64,000 nucleotides of DNA, from NCBI RefSeq assembly GCF_022601715.1, contig NZ_JAKVIM010000009.1, forward strand, positions 62,001 through 126,000, in the 5' to 3' direction. Below, piece by piece: positions 47,320-55,551 of this stretch (within the stretch, counting starts at the first letter, position 1; every line of letters starts with the position of its first letter). The position numbers and the translations under genes are program-made. The DNA comes from Acinetobacter zhairuonensis (GTDB lineage: Bacteria > Pseudomonadota > Gammaproteobacteria > Pseudomonadales > Moraxellaceae). The notes under the pieces were generated by a model. That model was not told the origin of the DNA. It searched no databases and saw nothing but the letters and a program-made list of their open reading frames with translations.

Positions 47320-47892
47320 TTATTTTTTAGAAAACTTTTGAATATCAGCCAAGACCTGATTGGCATGGGTCTGGGTGTTCACGCTGCTGTAGTGATAGAC
47401 AATCGTGCCTTGCGGATCGATTAAGAAGGTTTCACGTTTGGCAATTTGTGCAATGCCAAAATTCCTTACAATTCCAAACTGACCTGCAAGTTGCTGTTTC
47501 TGGTCTGCCAAGATCGGAAAAGGTAACCCCAATTTTGTGGAAAATTTTTGATGTGATTTCACATCATCCAGACTGACACCCAGCACCACGGCATTCGATT
47601 TTAAGAACTTTGGATACAAGGCTTTAAATTGATTGGCTTCTTGGGTACAACCAGGAGAGTCATCCTTTGGATAAAAATACAAAACCACCCACTGACCACG
47701 ATATTGTTTGGCTTCATGCCATTTGCCATTTTGATCTTGTAACTTAAAGCTAGGTGCAGGTTGCCCCACCCATTGTTTCTGGCTAGACGCCGATGAGGAA
47801 AGAACCGAAGTTTCGGCATGACTGAGACTATAAGTGCCGAAGGTACAGGTTATGCCAAGCAAACTGACACGGAGCAAGGTATTCAAAGTCAT
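47320..47892 (-). CDS. Exported Bcp/PrxQ-like peroxiredoxin
   Basis: A 190-residue peroxiredoxin with an N-terminal signal peptide (MTLNTLLRVSLLGITCTFGT, cut near SHA-ET), so it acts in the periplasm. The thioredoxin-fold core starts at GQPAPSFKLQDQNGK. The peroxidatic cysteine is in FYPKDDSPGCTQEA. The resolving cysteine five residues later, as in E. coli Bcp, is absent (Asn there), and I see no other cysteine in the mature chain, so it looks 1-Cys. It would reduce peroxides with an unknown partner thiol. Confidence 0.88.
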   Translation of the reverse strand: MTLNTLLRVSLLGITCTFGTYSLSHAETSVLSSSASSQKQWVGQPAPSFKLQDQNGKWHEAKQYRGQWVVLYFYPKDDSPGCTQEANQFKALYPKFLKSNAVVLGVSLDDVKSHQKFSTKLGLPFPILADQKQQLAGQFGIVRNFGIAQIAKRETFLIDPQGTIVYHYSSVNTQTHANQVLADIQKFSKK

Positions 47893-47994
47893 TTTCTTCT
47901 GATTTTTCGATACGATGGAAACATTATCTTAGCAGACTATCGTAATGGTCTGTGAGTGAAAATTCGATGCTGCGATGAGTGCGATACAGCAGAT

Positions 47995-48018
47995 CCAGCT
48001 CTAATCGAGCTGGTTTTT
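47995..48018 (+). terminator. Orphan terminator-like hairpin upstream of bioH
   Basis: CCAGCTC (47995-48001) and GAGCTGG (48007-48013) with a TAATC loop and TTTTT. It is oriented for plus-strand transcription, but the upstream gene points away, so it would end an unannotated short transcript or act as a leader attenuator. Confidence 0.55.
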
Positions 48019-48140
48019 CGCATAGAAATCACGTGTTCCAAAGCATGACTTCCCAGTTGCAGAATGATAGGAAATGCAGCTCAGTAAAAAAATAAAAGTG
48101 GTTATACTGCTGTGCAAAGTTTCATTCTTAGAGCAAAACG

Positions 48141-48872
48141 TTGAACGCAAGTATTTTACTGATTACGGGTTGGGGTGGCGGTACACAACTGCTAGAGCCT
48201 TTACAGCAGCAACTGCAACAACAAGGACATGCTGTTGAGTTGATTAATATTTTTAATGCTTTTGATGCCGATATTTTGCAACAACATGTGGAACTGGCGC
48301 GTCGCTTTGATGTGATTATGGGCTGGTCGTTGGGTGGACAACTTGCCACGCTTTTGGTGCAGCAACTCGAACAACAATTTTCAGAACAGAAAATCTTGAT
48401 TAACTTGGCATCAAATCCTTGCTTTGTAGCGCAAGCGAGTTGGTCAACTGCCATGCCAGAGCAAACCTTTATTCAGTTTAAGCAGTCCTTTCAACAGGAT
48501 GCTGTGGCAACTTTAAAACGTTTTGGATTTTTGGTGTGCCAAGGTACAGATTCTGCCAAGAAAGATTTTATTCAAATGCAAAAACTGATTAAACCACAAT
48601 CAGTTTCACTATTAGAACAAGGTTTAGTGTTGTTAGAGCAGTTGAATTTGACTGAAACTTTAGCGCATTATACGGGACAGCAAATGCATGTATTTGCGCA
48701 GCAGGATGCACTGGTTCCTTGCGAAATTATTCCAAATACCCAGCAGTTACTTGCAGGAAAAGCAAAAATTGTCGCGATTGAACAGGTTTCGCATGGCTTC
48801 CCATGTTTTGAAGTTGAACAAACTGTGCAAATAATTCAAGATTTTTTAAAGCAACCCGTTCAGGCTGTCTAG
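48141..48872 (+). CDS. bioH: BioH-like alpha/beta hydrolase
   Basis: A 243-residue alpha/beta hydrolase starting with TTG. The oxyanion segment GWGGGTQ, nucleophile GWSLGGQ (Ser), and late VSHGFPCFE (His) fit a pimeloyl-ACP methyl ester esterase. Its place directly before bioA in a complete bio gene run supports the BioH role, which removes the methyl group added by BioC. Sequence alone would also allow a general carboxylesterase. A TATACT that could be the -10 box lies at 48103. Confidence 0.82.
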   Translation: MNASILLITGWGGGTQLLEPLQQQLQQQGHAVELINIFNAFDADILQQHVELARRFDVIMGWSLGGQLATLLVQQLEQQFSEQKILINLASNPCFVAQASWSTAMPEQTFIQFKQSFQQDAVATLKRFGFLVCQGTDSAKKDFIQMQKLIKPQSVSLLEQGLVLLEQLNLTETLAHYTGQQMHVFAQQDALVPCEIIPNTQQLLAGKAKIVAIEQVSHGFPCFEVEQTVQIIQDFLKQPVQAV

Positions 48873-48959
48873 GAATGACCATTCTCGCAATGTTTTTTGA
48901 AAACTTGCAGGTTTAAGATAGCCCTCATTGAAAAAAACAGGACACCACAGGAGTTATGG

Positions 48960-50243
48960 ATGACCGATTTATTTGACCTTGAACATATCTGGCATCCGTA
49001 CACCTCTATGACCAATCCACTGCCAACCTTCAAGGTTAAAAAAGCCTATGGGGCAGTGATTGAACTGGATGATGGACGTCAACTGATTGATGGTATGTCT
49101 TCATGGTGGTGTGCGATTCATGGGTATAACCACCCTGATTTGAATCAAGCGGTGACCGACCAACTGCAAAATATTTCGCATATTATGTTTGGGGGTTTTA
49201 CCCATGATCCAGCGATTGAACTGGGTAAATTGTTATTAGAGATTACCCCGCCTAGTTTAGATAAAATTTTCTATGCCGATTCAGGTTCGGTTGCGGTTGA
49301 AGTTGCGCTGAAAATGGCAGTGCAATATTGGACATCACAAGGCAATACCGAAAAAACCAATTTTGTTACGCCACGTTCTGGTTATCACGGGGATACATGG
49401 AATGCCATGTCGGTGTGTGATCCTGTGACGGGCATGCATCAGATTTTTGGCAGTAGTTTGCCGAATCGTATTTTTGTTCCTGCACCACAGGTCGGTTTCG
49501 ACCAGACTTGGGATCCTGCGGATATTACAGAGCTGGCGCAGACCTTGGAACAGCATCACCACAGTATTGCAGGTTTGATTATTGAGCCGATTGTGCAAGG
49601 TGCAGGAGGCATGCGCTTCTATCATCCTGAGTATTTGCGTCAAGCCAAATTACTCTGTGAAAAATATAAAATCCTGCTGATTTTTGATGAAATCGCGACC
49701 GGTTTTGGACGTACAGGCAAACTCTTTGCTTGGGAACATGCCCAAGTTGAACCCGATATTATGTGTATCGGTAAAGGTTTAACAGGTGGCTATATGACTC
49801 TGTCTGCGACTTTAACTTCGAAGCATGTGGCGGAAACCATTTCTAAAGGTGAAGCAGGCGTGTTTATGCATGGTCCAACCTTTATGGCAAATCCACTGGC
49901 TTGTGCAGTGGCGTTACGCAGTACGCAGTTATTGGTCTCTCAAGACTGGCAAAGTACCATCCAACGTATTCGTAACCAGCTACAGCAACATCTCGCACCA
50001 TTGGCACAACTCAATTATGTGCAGGATGTGCGTATATTGGGTGCGATAGGTGTGGTTGAGCTGAACTTTAATGTTGATATGAAAACGCTACAGCAAGAAT
50101 TTGTAAAACGCGGTATCTGGATTCGTCCATTTGGTAAGTTGGTTTATGTGATGCCACCATATGTGATTTCAGAAGTTCAGCTCGACACCTTGTTGACTGA
50201 ATTGGTGGATGTGGTTCGTCATATGCAAGAGGAAGCCGCATGA
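48960..50243 (+). CDS. bioA: Adenosylmethionine-8-amino-7-oxononanoate aminotransferase
   Basis: BioA, 427 residues, PLP enzyme that converts KAPA to DAPA using S-adenosylmethionine as amino donor. The ATG at 48960 has AGGAG six bases upstream; the open frame to 48897 is an artefact. Motifs are HIWHPYTSM near the start, [37 protein letters not shown] and [11 protein letters not shown] with the PLP lysine. Its stop codon overlaps bioF (ATGA). Confidence 0.97.
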   Translation: MTDLFDLEHIWHPYTSMTNPLPTFKVKKAYGAVIELDDGRQLIDGMSSWWCAIHGYNHPDLNQAVTDQLQNISHIMFGGFTHDPAIELGKLLLEITPPSLDKIFYADSGSVAVEVALKMAVQYWTSQGNTEKTNFVTPRSGYHGDTWNAMSVCDPVTGMHQIFGSSLPNRIFVPAPQVGFDQTWDPADITELAQTLEQHHHSIAGLIIEPIVQGAGGMRFYHPEYLRQAKLLCEKYKILLIFDEIATGFGRTGKLFAWEHAQVEPDIMCIGKGLTGGYMTLSATLTSKHVAETISKGEAGVFMHGPTFMANPLACAVALRSTQLLVSQDWQSTIQRIRNQLQQHLAPLAQLNYVQDVRILGAIGVVELNFNVDMKTLQQEFVKRGIWIRPFGKLVYVMPPYVISEVQLDTLLTELVDVVRHMQEEAA

Positions 50244-51397
50244 ATTTGTTAGATCACTATGCTGTACAGTTGGATGAATTGAAACAGCAGGGCAATTTGC
50301 GTCAATTCACTTCAAACACTCAGCAGGGCAAATGGATTGAAATTCAGAACCGCCGTATGTTGAATTTGGCTTCCAATGACTATTTAGGCTTGGCATCGGA
50401 TCTGAGCTTACGTGAACAGTTCTTTGATGAAACACCGAATGCGCATCGCGTCATGAGTTCATCTTCTTCGCGGTTGCTGACAGGGAATTTCCCTGAATAT
50501 GAACAGTTGGAAGCCAGTTTAAGTCAGGCTTTTGCAGGTCGTGCTGCGCTGTTATTTAACAGTGGCTATCACATGAATATTGGGATTTTACCTGCGGTCA
50601 GCGATGCCAAAACCCTGATTTTGGCGGATAAGCTGGTGCATGCCAGTATGATTGACGGCATTCGTCTTTCTTCTGCCAAGTATGTGCGTTATCGCCATAA
50701 TGACTTACAGCATCTGTCGCAGTTGCTACAAAAATATCATTCAGATGATGCTTTTGATCGGATTATTGTGGTGACTGAATCCATTTTTAGTATGGATGGT
50801 GATGAAACAGACTTGGCTGAGCTAGTTCGGATTAAATCGCAATTTGCCAAAGTCATGCTGTATGTCGATGAAGCACATGCCATTGGCGTACGTGGGGAAC
50901 AGGGCTTAGGTTGTGCCGAGCAATATCAAGTGATCGAGCAGATCGACTTCTTGGTCGGGACGTTTGGCAAGGCGATGGCATCTGTCGGTGGTTATTTAAT
51001 TTGCCATCCGATTATCCGTGAATTTTTGATTAATCGTATGCGTTCCCTGATTTTCAGTACCGCACAGCCTCCAATCTGTATGGCATGGACCAATTTTATC
51101 CTCAAAAAACAGCTTACGATGCACGCCAATCGTCAGCATTTACAACAATTAAGCGCTTATTTACAACAAGCCGTACAAGCAAAAGGGTATGCTTGTCCGT
51201 CGACCAGCCATATTGTGCCTGTCATTATTGGTGAGTCGAAAAAAACGGTCGATACTGCGGCACAGTTACAGCAGGCAGGTTTCTATATTATGCCTGTGCG
51301 TCCACCTACGGTGCCTGTGCAAAGTTCGCGTTTACGTATCTGTTTAAATACCCAATTTCAGCAAGATGAACTAGATCAGTTTATCGCTTTGTTATGA
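50240..51397 (+). CDS. bioF: 8-amino-7-oxononanoate synthase
   Basis: BioF, 385 residues, PLP enzyme that joins pimeloyl-ACP and alanine to make [54 protein letters not shown] and the PLP-lysine segment [15 protein letters not shown] are characteristic. It overlaps bioA by four bases. Confidence 0.96.
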   Translation: MNLLDHYAVQLDELKQQGNLRQFTSNTQQGKWIEIQNRRMLNLASNDYLGLASDLSLREQFFDETPNAHRVMSSSSSRLLTGNFPEYEQLEASLSQAFAGRAALLFNSGYHMNIGILPAVSDAKTLILADKLVHASMIDGIRLSSAKYVRYRHNDLQHLSQLLQKYHSDDAFDRIIVVTESIFSMDGDETDLAELVRIKSQFAKVMLYVDEAHAIGVRGEQGLGCAEQYQVIEQIDFLVGTFGKAMASVGGYLICHPIIREFLINRMRSLIFSTAQPPICMAWTNFILKKQLTMHANRQHLQQLSAYLQQAVQAKGYACPSTSHIVPVIIGESKKTVDTAAQLQQAGFYIMPVRPPTVPVQSSRLRICLNTQFQQDELDQFIALL

Positions 51398-51406
51398 GTT
51401 TTAGCG

Positions 51407-52186
51407 TTGAATCCATCTCAAATAGATAAGTCTCGCGTGGCGCTGCGTTTTGCACAAGCGGGACAAAGCTATACCGAACATGCCATCGCACAAAAGCAAA
51501 TTTGTCAGTATCTGATGCAATTGATGCTGGAGCATCTGCCGATACAGCATCAAGCGCGAGTTTTTGAAATTGGCTGTGGTTCTGGCAATTTAAGTCATCT
51601 GTTATTGCAAAATTTGCAAATTGATCAGCTGATTCTAAATGACATTTATGCCGATGTGCAGCGTCATTTTGCGCAGCTGCAACAGATTGATTGGCGAATT
51701 GGCGACATCGAACAGCTTGAACTTCCCGCACAATTGAACTTGGTCACATCAAGTTCCGCCTTGCAGTGGATGACCGATTTACGGGCCGTTTTTAATAAAA
51801 TAGCATGCGCTTTGGTGCAAGATGGCTTTTTCTGTTTTTCTATTTTTGGGCAGCAGAACTTAAAAGAAATTAAAGCCTTAACGGGGCAGGGACTTGAATA
51901 TCATACCTTGCCAGAACTTGAGCATGTGTTAAGGCAATCAGGTTTTGACGTGTTACATCTGAGTGAACAGATCAAGACCTTGCATTTTTCACATCCCAAG
52001 CAAGTATTACAACATTTAAAAGCCACGGGTGTGACAGCAACCAGTACTTCACATCGTTGGACCAAGCATTCGCTACAACAGTTTTATCATGATTATCAGC
52101 AATTTTCGGAGACGGATCAGCAAGGGCAAACACAATACCTACTCAGCTATCACCCGATTTATTGTATTGCACGGAGAACAACATGA
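51407..52186 (+). CDS. bioC: Malonyl-ACP O-methyltransferase BioC
   Basis: BioC, 259 residues, starting with TTG ten bases after bioF. It methylates malonyl-ACP to begin pimelate synthesis. The SAM-binding motif is VFEIGCGSGNLSHLLL, followed by ILNDIYAD and NLVTSSSALQWMTDL. An ATG overlapping the bioF stop codon is in a frame that closes after 11 codons. The 3' end overlaps bioD by four bases. Confidence 0.93.
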   Translation: MNPSQIDKSRVALRFAQAGQSYTEHAIAQKQICQYLMQLMLEHLPIQHQARVFEIGCGSGNLSHLLLQNLQIDQLILNDIYADVQRHFAQLQQIDWRIGDIEQLELPAQLNLVTSSSALQWMTDLRAVFNKIACALVQDGFFCFSIFGQQNLKEIKALTGQGLEYHTLPELEHVLRQSGFDVLHLSEQIKTLHFSHPKQVLQHLKATGVTATSTSHRWTKHSLQQFYHDYQQFSETDQQGQTQYLLSYHPIYCIARRTT

Positions 52187-52824
52187 CAGCAGACATCTAT
52201 TTTATCAGTGGGATTGATACAGGTATTGGTAAGACCTATACCACAGGATATTTGGCGAAGTTATGGAATGAGCAAGGTCAGCAGGTGATCACGCAAAAAT
52301 TGATTCAAACGGGTAATGTCGATGTCTCTGAAGATATTCAGCAACATCGTGAAATTATGGGGACAGGTTGGTTGCCAGAAGATGAAAGCAAACTGACCAT
52401 GCCTGAAATTTTTAGCTATCCTGCATCACCGCATTTAGCTACCAAGCTTGATGGTCGTGAGATTGATTTTGCCAAGATTGAAGCTGCAACACAGCGGTTG
52501 GCAGAAAAATTTGAAGTGGTGTTACTGGAAGGCGCGGGTGGTTTAATGGTGCCGCTCACCACAGAATTACTCACGATTGACTATCTGGAACAGAAAAAGT
52601 TTCCAGTGATTTTGGTGAGCTCTGGGCGTTTGGGCAGTATTAACCATACTTTACTCAGCTTGGAAGCACTAAAAGCGCGAGGTTTATCTTTATATGCTTT
52701 GGCGTATAATTTAAATGATGAATCACAAGATCCATTAATTTCCAAAGATACGTCTGAATATCTCAAAGCATATTTGGCCAAGCATTTCCCAGAGGCGTTA
52801 TGGATTGATATTCCAGTGCTGTAA
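52183..52824 (+). CDS. bioD: Dethiobiotin synthetase
   Basis: BioD, 213 residues from the ATG at 52183, with CGGAG upstream. It closes the ureido ring of dethiobiotin using ATP and CO2. The P-loop is GIDTGIGKTYTTGYL, and VVLLEGAGGLMVPLT is the conserved second motif. It is the last gene of the cluster; the final gene bioB is not in the window. Confidence 0.95.
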   Translation: MTADIYFISGIDTGIGKTYTTGYLAKLWNEQGQQVITQKLIQTGNVDVSEDIQQHREIMGTGWLPEDESKLTMPEIFSYPASPHLATKLDGREIDFAKIEAATQRLAEKFEVVLLEGAGGLMVPLTTELLTIDYLEQKKFPVILVSSGRLGSINHTLLSLEALKARGLSLYALAYNLNDESQDPLISKDTSEYLKAYLAKHFPEALWIDIPVL

Positions 52825-52840
52825 TCCGCAGCAGAAGGGA

Positions 52841-52883
52841 AAAAAATCCGCATTTCACATAACACGAAATGCGGATTTTTTTT
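52841..52883. terminator. Bidirectional terminator bioD / exbD
   Basis: A 16-bp stem, AAAAAATCCGCATTTC and GAAATGCGGATTTTTT, with a 9-base loop, between convergent bioD and the second exbD gene. Confidence 0.92.
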
Positions 52884-52891
52884 CGATAAGA

Positions 52892-53314
52892 TTAAAGTGA
52901 AGTGTTACTTTCAATCCCGATTTTTGTGATATTCAGACGCTGTGCCATCGCCATAACCATCGCGACTTGTTTGTACTCGGTCATGCGGTCAGGCTGCAGT
53001 TTAATCTGATCTGGTTCTGCCTTTTTCGCCACCGTCAGTAATAAACTTTCCAAGGCTTGCTTATTTTCTACAGGCTGATCATTCCAGAAAATTTTACCTT
53101 GTGCATCTAATTTGAGATTGATGATCTCAGGTGGGTGTTCATTGCTTTGTGGTGGTGGAGCACCATTCGGCAAATTAATGTTGATGGCATTATTGGGAAT
53201 AGGGATGGTGATAATAAACATAATGATCAACACCAACATCACATCAATTAACGGTGTCATGTTGACATCGAGCAGTACATCATCGTCATCATTTGAGCCA
53301 ACATTCATACCCAT
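52892..53314 (-). CDS. exbD: ExbD-family biopolymer transport protein (second copy)
   Basis: A 140-residue ExbD/TolR protein with a short acidic cytoplasmic start (NDDDD), one membrane helix containing the proton-path aspartate in NMTPLIDVMLVLIIMFIIT, and a periplasmic domain. It follows the first exbD by 21 bases. Two ExbD-type subunits of unlike sequence are encoded with one ExbB and one TonB. Confidence 0.93.
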   Translation of the reverse strand: MGMNVGSNDDDDVLLDVNMTPLIDVMLVLIIMFIITIPIPNNAININLPNGAPPPQSNEHPPEIINLKLDAQGKIFWNDQPVENKQALESLLLTVAKKAEPDQIKLQPDRMTEYKQVAMVMAMAQRLNITKIGIESNTSL

Positions 53315-53335
53315 AACTTGCTCCTTCTGACCCGA

Positions 53336-53761
53336 TTATGGTGACGCTGGGGGAGTGGTAACAAATGCAATTTTGCCAATCCCAGCTTGTTTGGTTGCAT
53401 TGATGACCTGATCAATCGCTTCAAAGTGGGTGAACTGATCACCCCGAATGTGTACTTCAGGTTGAGGGCGTTTTTGTGCCTCTACTTGTAATCGTGTTAA
53501 TAAAGTGGCTTTGTCTCCGATATATTTTTCATTCCAGAACACATCACCATTTTTATTCACAGCAAGCTGAATATTTTCAGGTTTATTGGCATAAGGCGTA
53601 TTTTTTTCCTCAGGTAATTTTACCGGCACTGTATGAATGGCTACAGGCACCGTTATTAGGAAAATAATCAGTAAAACCAACATAATATCAACCAGCGGGG
53701 TTGTATTAATGGTGCCGATTACATCATCTTCACTATCATCTGAACTGACCATCATGCCCAT
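53336..53761 (-). CDS. exbD: ExbD-family biopolymer transport protein (first copy)
   Basis: A 141-residue ExbD/TolR protein. The N-terminus is acidic (SSDDSEDD) and the membrane helix carries the conserved aspartate in INTTPLVDIMLVLLIIFLIT. The periplasmic part has VHIRGDQFTHFEAIDQVINA, the usual ExbD fold segment. It starts 15 bases after exbB and is read as part of tonB-exbB-exbD-exbD. Confidence 0.94.
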   Translation of the reverse strand: MGMMVSSDDSEDDVIGTINTTPLVDIMLVLLIIFLITVPVAIHTVPVKLPEEKNTPYANKPENIQLAVNKNGDVFWNEKYIGDKATLLTRLQVEAQKRPQPEVHIRGDQFTHFEAIDQVINATKQAGIGKIAFVTTPPASP

Positions 53762-53776
53762 GCTTGATGTCCTCTT

Positions 53777-54649
53777 TTATTTGTTGACGACTTTTTTATG
53801 ATTTGGATTACTGCTGATTTCACCACTGAGTAAAACAGTATGTAAATCAGAACCAAAAGTACGGACATTTTCCATCACCGCTTTATTACGGCGAGTTAAC
53901 CAGTTATAGCCAAGAACTGCTGGAACTGCGACTGCAAGACCAATCGCCGTCATAATCAGCGCTTCACCCACGGGACCTGCAACTTTGTCAATCGACGCTT
54001 GCCCCGACATGCCAATGGCGGTGAGTGCATGGTAAATTCCCCAAACCGTACCAAACAGACCTACAAATGGTGCGGTTGAACCGACTGTTGCTAGAAATGC
54101 CAAGCCACCACTCAAATGACTTTGAATTTTGTCGATGGCACGTTGAATGGAAATGGTCACCCAAGTATTGAAGTCAATGCGTTCTAATAAGGTACCTTCA
54201 TGATTTTTGGTGGAATGAATGCCTTTTTCGGCAATAAAGCGGAATACACTGTCTTTTTCTAAGCTATCTGTTGCATTTTCGAGGGTGCTGGCATCCCAGA
54301 ATTCAGCATCGGCTTTGCGACCTTGTCCTTTAATTTTGGACTGTTGCAGCAGTTTGGTAATCATGATGTACCACGTGCCAATTGACATCATCACCAAAAT
54401 AAACAGGGTCGTTTTTGCCACCATGTCACCTTCTTTCCACATCGCTTCTAAACCATAAGGATTATATGCAGGCGTAGCATCTGCTTTGGCAGGTGGTTGC
54501 GGTGCAGTGGCGGTGTTGGTCGAAGTCACCGCTGTGGTGGTTGCAGGGGCAGCATCTTCTGCAAATGCAGGGTGAATTGGGAGTAGGGTGCTTGCTGCAA
54601 TTAAGCTCGCGGCTGCGATTTTTTTTACAGGATTCATCATATTATTCAT
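53777..54649 (-). CDS. exbB: ExbB proton channel subunit with N-terminal extension
   Basis: A 290-residue MotA/TolQ/ExbB-family protein. GGAG lies seven to eight bases upstream of the ATG. A signal-peptide-like start (AASLIAASTLLPIHPAFAED) and a Pro/Ala/Thr-rich stretch to about residue 60 precede the three membrane helices; such extensions occur in long ExbB forms. The channel core is GLAFLATVGSTAPFVGLFGTVWG (quoted in part: STAPFVGLFGTVWG) and EALIMTAIGLAVAVPAVLGY. It energises TonB with ExbD. Confidence 0.94.
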   Translation of the reverse strand: MNNMMNPVKKIAAASLIAASTLLPIHPAFAEDAAPATTTAVTSTNTATAPQPPAKADATPAYNPYGLEAMWKEGDMVAKTTLFILVMMSIGTWYIMITKLLQQSKIKGQGRKADAEFWDASTLENATDSLEKDSVFRFIAEKGIHSTKNHEGTLLERIDFNTWVTISIQRAIDKIQSHLSGGLAFLATVGSTAPFVGLFGTVWGIYHALTAIGMSGQASIDKVAGPVGEALIMTAIGLAVAVPAVLGYNWLTRRNKAVMENVRTFGSDLHTVLLSGEISSNPNHKKVVNK

Positions 54650-54677
54650 TTATATGCTCCAATTTTTGTTTAATTCA

Positions 54678-55388
54678 TTAGTTCAAGACAAATTCATAGG
54701 GAATGTCATACCAGGACTCTTGTGCTTCGCCATCTTTCATTGCGGGTTTAAAGGTGCAGAGGCTAAAGGCTTTGGATGCCGCACGGTCTAAATTTTTACT
54801 ACCACTGGATTTTTTGATTTTGGTGTCGATCACACTACCGTTGGTGCCGACCAAAACCGAAATCGTGACTGCACCTTGTTCTTCATTCATGAGCGCATCA
54901 CGCGGATAATCTGGCGATTTGCAGCCTGCTTCACCACGCGAAACGCCACGAGTTACACCCGCAGGTTTAGGTGCAGGGGCTGGTGTTGCTGCTGCCGCAA
55001 CAGGTGCGGGTGCTGCTACAGGGCTTGGAGAAGGTGCCGCGGTAGGTGTTGGTGTGGCAGCTTTAACAGGCTGGGTCGGTGTGACAGGGGCTGTCTTTTG
55101 TACGCGCTCAACTTTTTCTACAGGTTTTTCCGGTTCTGGGGTTTTCTGCACCTCTTTGACCAACTTCGGTGGTTCAGGTGGAATCTCTTTGGGTTTTGGC
55201 TTTTCGGGTTCAGGTGGTTGATCTTGAATAATCATCAATTCAACAGTTTGTTCTTCTGGCTTATGTATGGTTTTGGATAAACCTTCCATAAGGGCATAGA
55301 AAATAAGAAGATGCAGAAAAATGACTGCCCCAATACCAATCAGGCGTTTGGCTGAATTATTCTCTAATGCGGTGAAACTCGTGCCCAT
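54678..55388 (-). CDS. tonB: Energy transducer TonB
   Basis: TonB, 236 residues from the ATG at 55388, which has AGGAG five to six bases upstream; the open frame to 55412 begins with TTG and lacks one. It has an N-terminal membrane helix (IGIGAVIFLHLLIFYALM), a Pro/Glu/Lys-rich periplasmic spacer (about 55-140) with an Ala/Pro-rich end, and a C-terminal TonB domain (SPDYPRDALMNEEQGAVTIS to the end). It follows the receptor gene and leads exbB-exbD-exbD. Confidence 0.95.
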   Translation of the reverse strand: MGTSFTALENNSAKRLIGIGAVIFLHLLIFYALMEGLSKTIHKPEEQTVELMIIQDQPPEPEKPKPKEIPPEPPKLVKEVQKTPEPEKPVEKVERVQKTAPVTPTQPVKAATPTPTAAPSPSPVAAPAPVAAAATPAPAPKPAGVTRGVSRGEAGCKSPDYPRDALMNEEQGAVTISVLVGTNGSVIDTKIKKSSGSKNLDRAASKAFSLCTFKPAMKDGEAQESWYDIPYEFVLN

Positions 55389-55503
55389 TGTTACTCCTGA
55401 AATTTGAGACAAACAATAAATCGTTCACGCATCACTGCTCACGGAAGATGGGCGGTTTGACGGTATTTGTTGTTTGGCTAAACGAAGGATGAAATGTTTT
55501 GCC

Positions 55504-55538
55504 CATACTGTCTTGCTGGAGGTGTTCAAGACAGTATG
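55504..55538. terminator. Perfect 12-bp inverted repeat between receptor and tonB
   Basis: CATACTGTCTTG (55504-55515) and CAAGACAGTATG (55527-55538) with an 11-base loop, 14 bases past the receptor stop codon. No T-run follows on the minus strand, so it may protect the receptor mRNA end or lower read-through into tonB rather than fully terminate. Confidence 0.5.
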
Positions 55539-55551
55539 AACAGAACGCCCA

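Noticed and set aside
54876..55280. Cys/Arg/Phe-rich and Gly/Ala-rich frames opposite tonB
   Set aside because: Antisense shadows of the Pro/Ala/Lys-rich TonB spacer.
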